Shown: one piece after another, positions 61,568-64,000 of the stretch
Layout of the letters: every line of letters begins with the position of its first letter
Numbering within the stretch: position 1 is the first letter of the stretch
DNA from: Geosporobacter ferrireducens
GTDB taxonomy: Bacteria > Bacillota > Clostridia > Peptostreptococcales > Thermotaleaceae
Length of the DNA: 64,000 nt
Direction of reading: 5' to 3'
Assembly: GCF_001750685.1 (NCBI RefSeq)
Contig: NZ_CP017269.1
Location: 496,001 to 560,000 of the forward strand
Position numbers and translations under genes: made by a program
The notes under the pieces: model-generated
Told to the model about the DNA's origin: nothing
Database searches by the model: none
The model's input: the letters and a program-made list of their open reading frames with translations, nothing else

Positions 61568-62205
61568 GACGGTTCCCCCTTTCTCATAAGCATTCTGCTT
61601 AGTATTCTATCCATAGCATGGCAAAGTTTATATCCTATATTTGTTAATGTAAAGCTTTGCCATAGGATACCTATAGAAGATGCATAGGTCAATATATGAC
61701 CCTGTTCCCTATAACCAAATGTTAATGCAAAAGCCAAAACTGCCCATATGCATGCTACAAGTGCAGATCTTCTCCTTAGTCTATCCTTCTGCAGCTTTGT
61801 TGAAATGGGCTTTCCAGGAGTATCTGCCGGTGCATATTTTCTAATCGCCCAAAGGCCATATGAAAATATTAGACTTATGAATACTAATTCTGTTATTTTA
61901 GAAAATTCTATTATTCTGGATAATGCTCCTAATGCATTCATGGTAATTGCTCCATAAAGAATACAGTTTGTGGCATTGGAGCAATGGGCTCCGCCTGAAA
62001 ATACTCTTAGCGTAGAAACAGTGACCATAGCAATCAAAACATATGGAAAAATACCTAAAGCCCAAGCAATCACAAGCGCTAATACATATCCTTCTATTGA
62101 ACTGATCAGAAGTTTTAAGGAGTATTTTAAAATTGCTTCTTGTTTACTGTCTATATCCAGATGTTTTTTATATAATATTAATATCTTATTAATCAGTTTT
62201 TCCAT
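61561..62205 (-). CDS. agrB: AgrB-family peptide-processing membrane protease
   Basis: A 214-residue membrane endopeptidase that trims and cyclises AgrD. The catalytic pair is H74 and C81 in RVFSGGAHCSNATNC, spaced seven as in characterised AgrB. KYAPADTPGKPI and about five or six membrane helices are typical. The overlap with agrD couples their translation. The upstream gap 62206-62390 shows only AT-rich promoter-like DNA. Confidence 0.93.
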   Translation of the reverse strand: MEKLINKILILYKKHLDIDSKQEAILKYSLKLLISSIEGYVLALVIAWALGIFPYVLIAMVTVSTLRVFSGGAHCSNATNCILYGAITMNALGALSRIIEFSKITELVFISLIFSYGLWAIRKYAPADTPGKPISTKLQKDRLRRRSALVACIWAVLAFALTFGYREQGHILTYASSIGILWQSFTLTNIGYKLCHAMDRILSRMLMRKGEPSC

Positions 62206-62390
62206 AGCAATCCTCCAGCTGCTTTTAAGAATTCAGTTTATTTACTAAGCTGCAAATTAAGTTTTTATCATAAATCCTATAAAAAATTATACCATTTTTA
62301 TCCGTTATTTGCATTACCACTTTATAACTATATTTACTTCATCTATGAATCTAATTTTATTTTCGTATACCGATTAGTTTGAGTTCAAAT

Positions 62391-62426
62391 ATAATAAAGG
62401 AAGCAGTGATCTGCTTCCTTTATTAT
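62391..62426 (-). terminator. Terminator of the PTS IIA gene
   Basis: A 16-bp perfect stem (ATAATAAAGGAAGCAG and complement) with a 4-nt loop lies 23 bp past the IIA stop. Confidence 0.9.
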
Positions 62427-62449
62427 ATTTTGCAATTTTTCACAGTTTG

Positions 62450-62779
62450 TTAAACTTCCACGCAATCATTTTTATTGTTTTCAAAGAAAGTTATATATAT
62501 ATCAATCATTTCGCATACCAGTTGTTTAACTGTAATAGCATTCATCAAATGATCCTGGGCATGAATCATGAGAAGTGATATTTCCATTTTTTCCCCTCTG
62601 GCTTCAGCCTGTATCAATTTTGTCTGTTCTTTATGGGCTAATTCCAGTTTTTCATCTCCTTGTTTAATGAGCTCCACGGCCTTCTCTATATATCCATTCT
62701 TAGCAGGGGCAAGCGCCTCTAAAAAAAAGTTTCTCGCATCTCCGCTATAGGATATGATTGTAAATATAATCGTTTCCAT
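62450..62779 (-). CDS. PTS lactose/cellobiose-family IIA component
   Basis: A 109-residue all-helical IIA protein. The phospho-acceptor is H73 in LLMIHAQDHLMNAI. GDARNFFLEALAPAKNGYIEKAVELIKQGDEKLELAHKEQTKLI is the family N-terminus. It passes phosphate from HPr to a IIB component. No IIB or IIC gene lies in the window, but an HPr-like gene is 120 bp upstream on the same strand. The sugar is unknown. Confidence 0.94.
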   Translation of the reverse strand: METIIFTIISYSGDARNFFLEALAPAKNGYIEKAVELIKQGDEKLELAHKEQTKLIQAEARGEKMEISLLMIHAQDHLMNAITVKQLVCEMIDIYITFFENNKNDCVEV

Positions 62780-62898
62780 CTAAATTTTCCTCCTTTAGCT
62801 ATATAATCTTGTACCATTATAATATCTTTCACAATATATAAAGGATGTCCCAATTATATTTTTAGTCAATTATTCAATGTATCCTCGCCATATTTTCA

Positions 62899-63165
62899 CT
62901 ATTCTTTATCTAATACATTATTAAAAAAATCCAATATTTCCTTAACTGCATCGCTTTCATCTATTCCATCAACATGAATAATCAATTTATCTCCACTAAC
63001 TGCTGCCATTTGTAAAATACCCATAATACTTTTTCCATTTACGATGTTTCCATCTTTCTCAATTTTTATATCTGCTTCAAACTTTTGTGTAAGACGTACA
63101 AGCATGCTTGCAGGGCGCGCATGTAATCCGGCTTTACCTCTTACAACTACATCGATTGTCTTCAT
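62899..63165 (-). CDS. HPr-family phosphocarrier protein
   Basis: An 88-residue phosphocarrier. The start at 63165 follows AAGGTG and puts the active histidine at H15 in KAGLHARPAS and the regulatory serine at S46 in NGKSIMGIL, both at canonical positions. It can therefore serve PTS transfer and, in principle, HPr-kinase/CcpA signalling. It may be a dedicated HPr for the adjacent IIA or the main ptsH. The gap to CutC contains a TGTATCA-TTAC-TGATACA palindrome (63319-63336). Confidence 0.93.
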   Translation of the reverse strand: MKTIDVVVRGKAGLHARPASMLVRLTQKFEADIKIEKDGNIVNGKSIMGILQMAAVSGDKLIIHVDGIDESDAVKEILDFFNNVLDKE

Positions 63166-63318
63166 AGTATGTATCACCTTCTTCTCAGCAATAAAATCTT
63201 CTTCTCAAAAATGAAAGACAGCCTACATTCTTTTCGTAGCATTTCAAATGATTCATTCTCCTATGATCAAATCTATGCATAACTTATAGCAGTTTATTTT
63301 CATGATCCCTTTGCCTTT

Positions 63319-63336
63319 TGTATCATTACTGATACA
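63319..63336. promoter_or_regulatory. Palindrome TGTATCA-N4-TGATACA, operator-like
   Basis: Seven-base perfect arms around TTAC, about 150 bp upstream of the HPr-like gene and beside the terminator of the CutC gene. The size suits a dimeric regulator. No regulator gene is nearby, so assignment is open. Confidence 0.4.
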
Positions 63337-63384
63337 ACTAAAAGTCGTAGAAAATCATTCACCCTCATTTCCACGACTTTTAGT
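63337..63384 (-). terminator. Terminator of the cutC gene
   Basis: ACTAAAAGTCGT plus GAAA pairs with TTTC plus ACGACTTTTAGT around a 14-nt loop, about 60 bp past the stop of cutC. One unpaired base lies in each arm. Confidence 0.8.
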
Positions 63385-63445
63385 TTGTGGCTAATATAGA
63401 TCTGCGCCTCTTAAATTGGACTTTAGATATCAACTAAAATATATT

Positions 63446-64000
63446 CTATTTGTTTCTTTCTTCAAGAACCTCGACAATGGAAACAATTCGTACTGCTTTT
63501 TCTTCAAGTATTGGTTTAAGAGGGGATCTTTCTTCACGGACAACCGTCCCGAAATGATATTGGCGACCTTTTGTTTTCTGGACAATATCGGCAATATTTT
63601 CGAAATTAAGACCGCCGCCCACCATAACCTCTATATGCTGTGCACTTTCCATCATTTTTTTTATCGTATCAATATTCATTGATATAGGACCTTTTCCTCC
63701 TGAAGTAAGAACGGTCTTTATCTGTGGATATTTTACTAATATTTTCATGCCGTATATTGGATTTGGCAGCTCATCGATCGCCCTGTGAAAGGTTACATCG
63801 ATGCCATCGCAAACCTTCAATAATTCTATCAAAGCTTCTTCGTCTATTTCATTTCTTTTATCTAAAATCCCAAATACGACACCATTAACCTTCAGACTTT
63901 TTGCAATCATAATATCTTCTTTCATTATTTCAATTTCTTCTTTCGTATACATAAAAGAATTGGCATGGGGCCTTATTATTACGTTTACTGGTATACTGAC
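63446..64000 (-). CDS. cutC: CutC-family protein, 5' end beyond the window
   Basis: Partial gene of at least 185 codons; the frame continues past the right edge with VSIPVNVIIRPHANSFMYTKEE. IIRPHANSF followed by M..DI, then VNGVVFGILDKRNEID, VTFHRAIDELPNPI, VLTSGGKGP and VMVGGGLNFENI, is the CutC TIM-barrel pattern. Named for copper homeostasis, the family's real function is unsettled; in Firmicutes the gene often sits near PTS genes, as here. Confidence 0.92.
   Translation of the reverse strand, partial: VSIPVNVIIRPHANSFMYTKEEIEIMKEDIMIAKSLKVNGVVFGILDKRNEIDEEALIELLKVCDGIDVTFHRAIDELPNPIYGMKILVKYPQIKTVLTSGGKGPISMNIDTIKKMMESAQHIEVMVGGGLNFENIADIVQKTKGRQYHFGTVVREERSPLKPILEEKAVRIVSIVEVLEERNK

Noticed and set aside
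1-64000. CRISPR arrays, tRNA, rRNA or phage structural genes
   Set aside because: No regularly spaced repeats, no cloverleaf sequences and no phage structural proteins were recognised on reading both strands.

Overview
The window reads as the chromosome of a low-GC, endospore-forming anaerobic Firmicute of the class Clostridia, most like the Alkaliphilus/Clostridiaceae group. The grounds are AT-rich coding sequence with strong AGGAGG-type ribosome binding sites, a YunB-type sporulation gene, an Nqr-type redox pump, an Agr quorum-sensing cluster, YesM/YesN-type regulators and a DUF3189 protein. No rRNA, tRNA or CRISPR array was seen. Genus is inference.

Layout. 1-2.8 kb: a yybP-ykoY (Mn2+) riboswitch with its own terminator controls a P2A-type cation ATPase. 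2.8-14.4 kb (minus strand): a hexuronate catabolic locus with LacI regulator, uxaB, uxaC, uxaA, a YesM/YesN-like two-component system and a DctP-DctQ-DctM TRAP importer. A 17-bp operator-like sequence occurs before both uxaB and the LacI gene. 14.4-21.9 kb: a P-loop ATPase gene is split in two by a 6.4-kb element carrying a large serine recombinase, a LysE exporter with an Lrp regulator, and a GGDEF-EAL protein. The junctions show that exact excision would restore a 364-codon frame. 22.2-25.8 kb: a GlnK/GlnL-like two-component system next to gltS. 25.8-29.1 kb: homoserine dehydrogenase, tiny ORFs, a nitroreductase and a half-length glycosyltransferase.

29.4-33.3 kb: an nqrBCDEF-like operon lacking nqrA. 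33.3-37.3 kb: PAP2 phosphatase, glycosyltransferase, UDP-glucose dehydrogenase and GalU, likely for a glycolipid or envelope glycan. 37.5-48.8 kb: mixed housekeeping genes (lipoprotein, HD-GYP, DMT transporter, nadE, cysK, a split TSUP transporter, CoA-binding protein, YigZ, degenerate Nudix, DUF3189, HEAT protein, hflX, metallo-beta-lactamase fold).

48.8-59.5 kb is an accessory-looking stretch with decayed genes (B3/4, HIT), dispersed repeats, three GNAT acetyltransferases, two YbaK-type deacylases, YmaF, LysO-type exporter, LutC-type protein and very small Gly- or Cys-rich genes. 59.8-62.2 kb: an Agr-type cluster whose AgrD-like peptide has no cysteine, with a GHKL kinase but no response regulator. 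62.4-64 kb: a lone PTS IIA(Lac), an HPr-family protein, and a CutC gene cut by the window edge.

The strongest candidates for something undescribed are the gene-splitting recombinase element, the NqrA-less Nqr operon and the cysteine-free AgrD.
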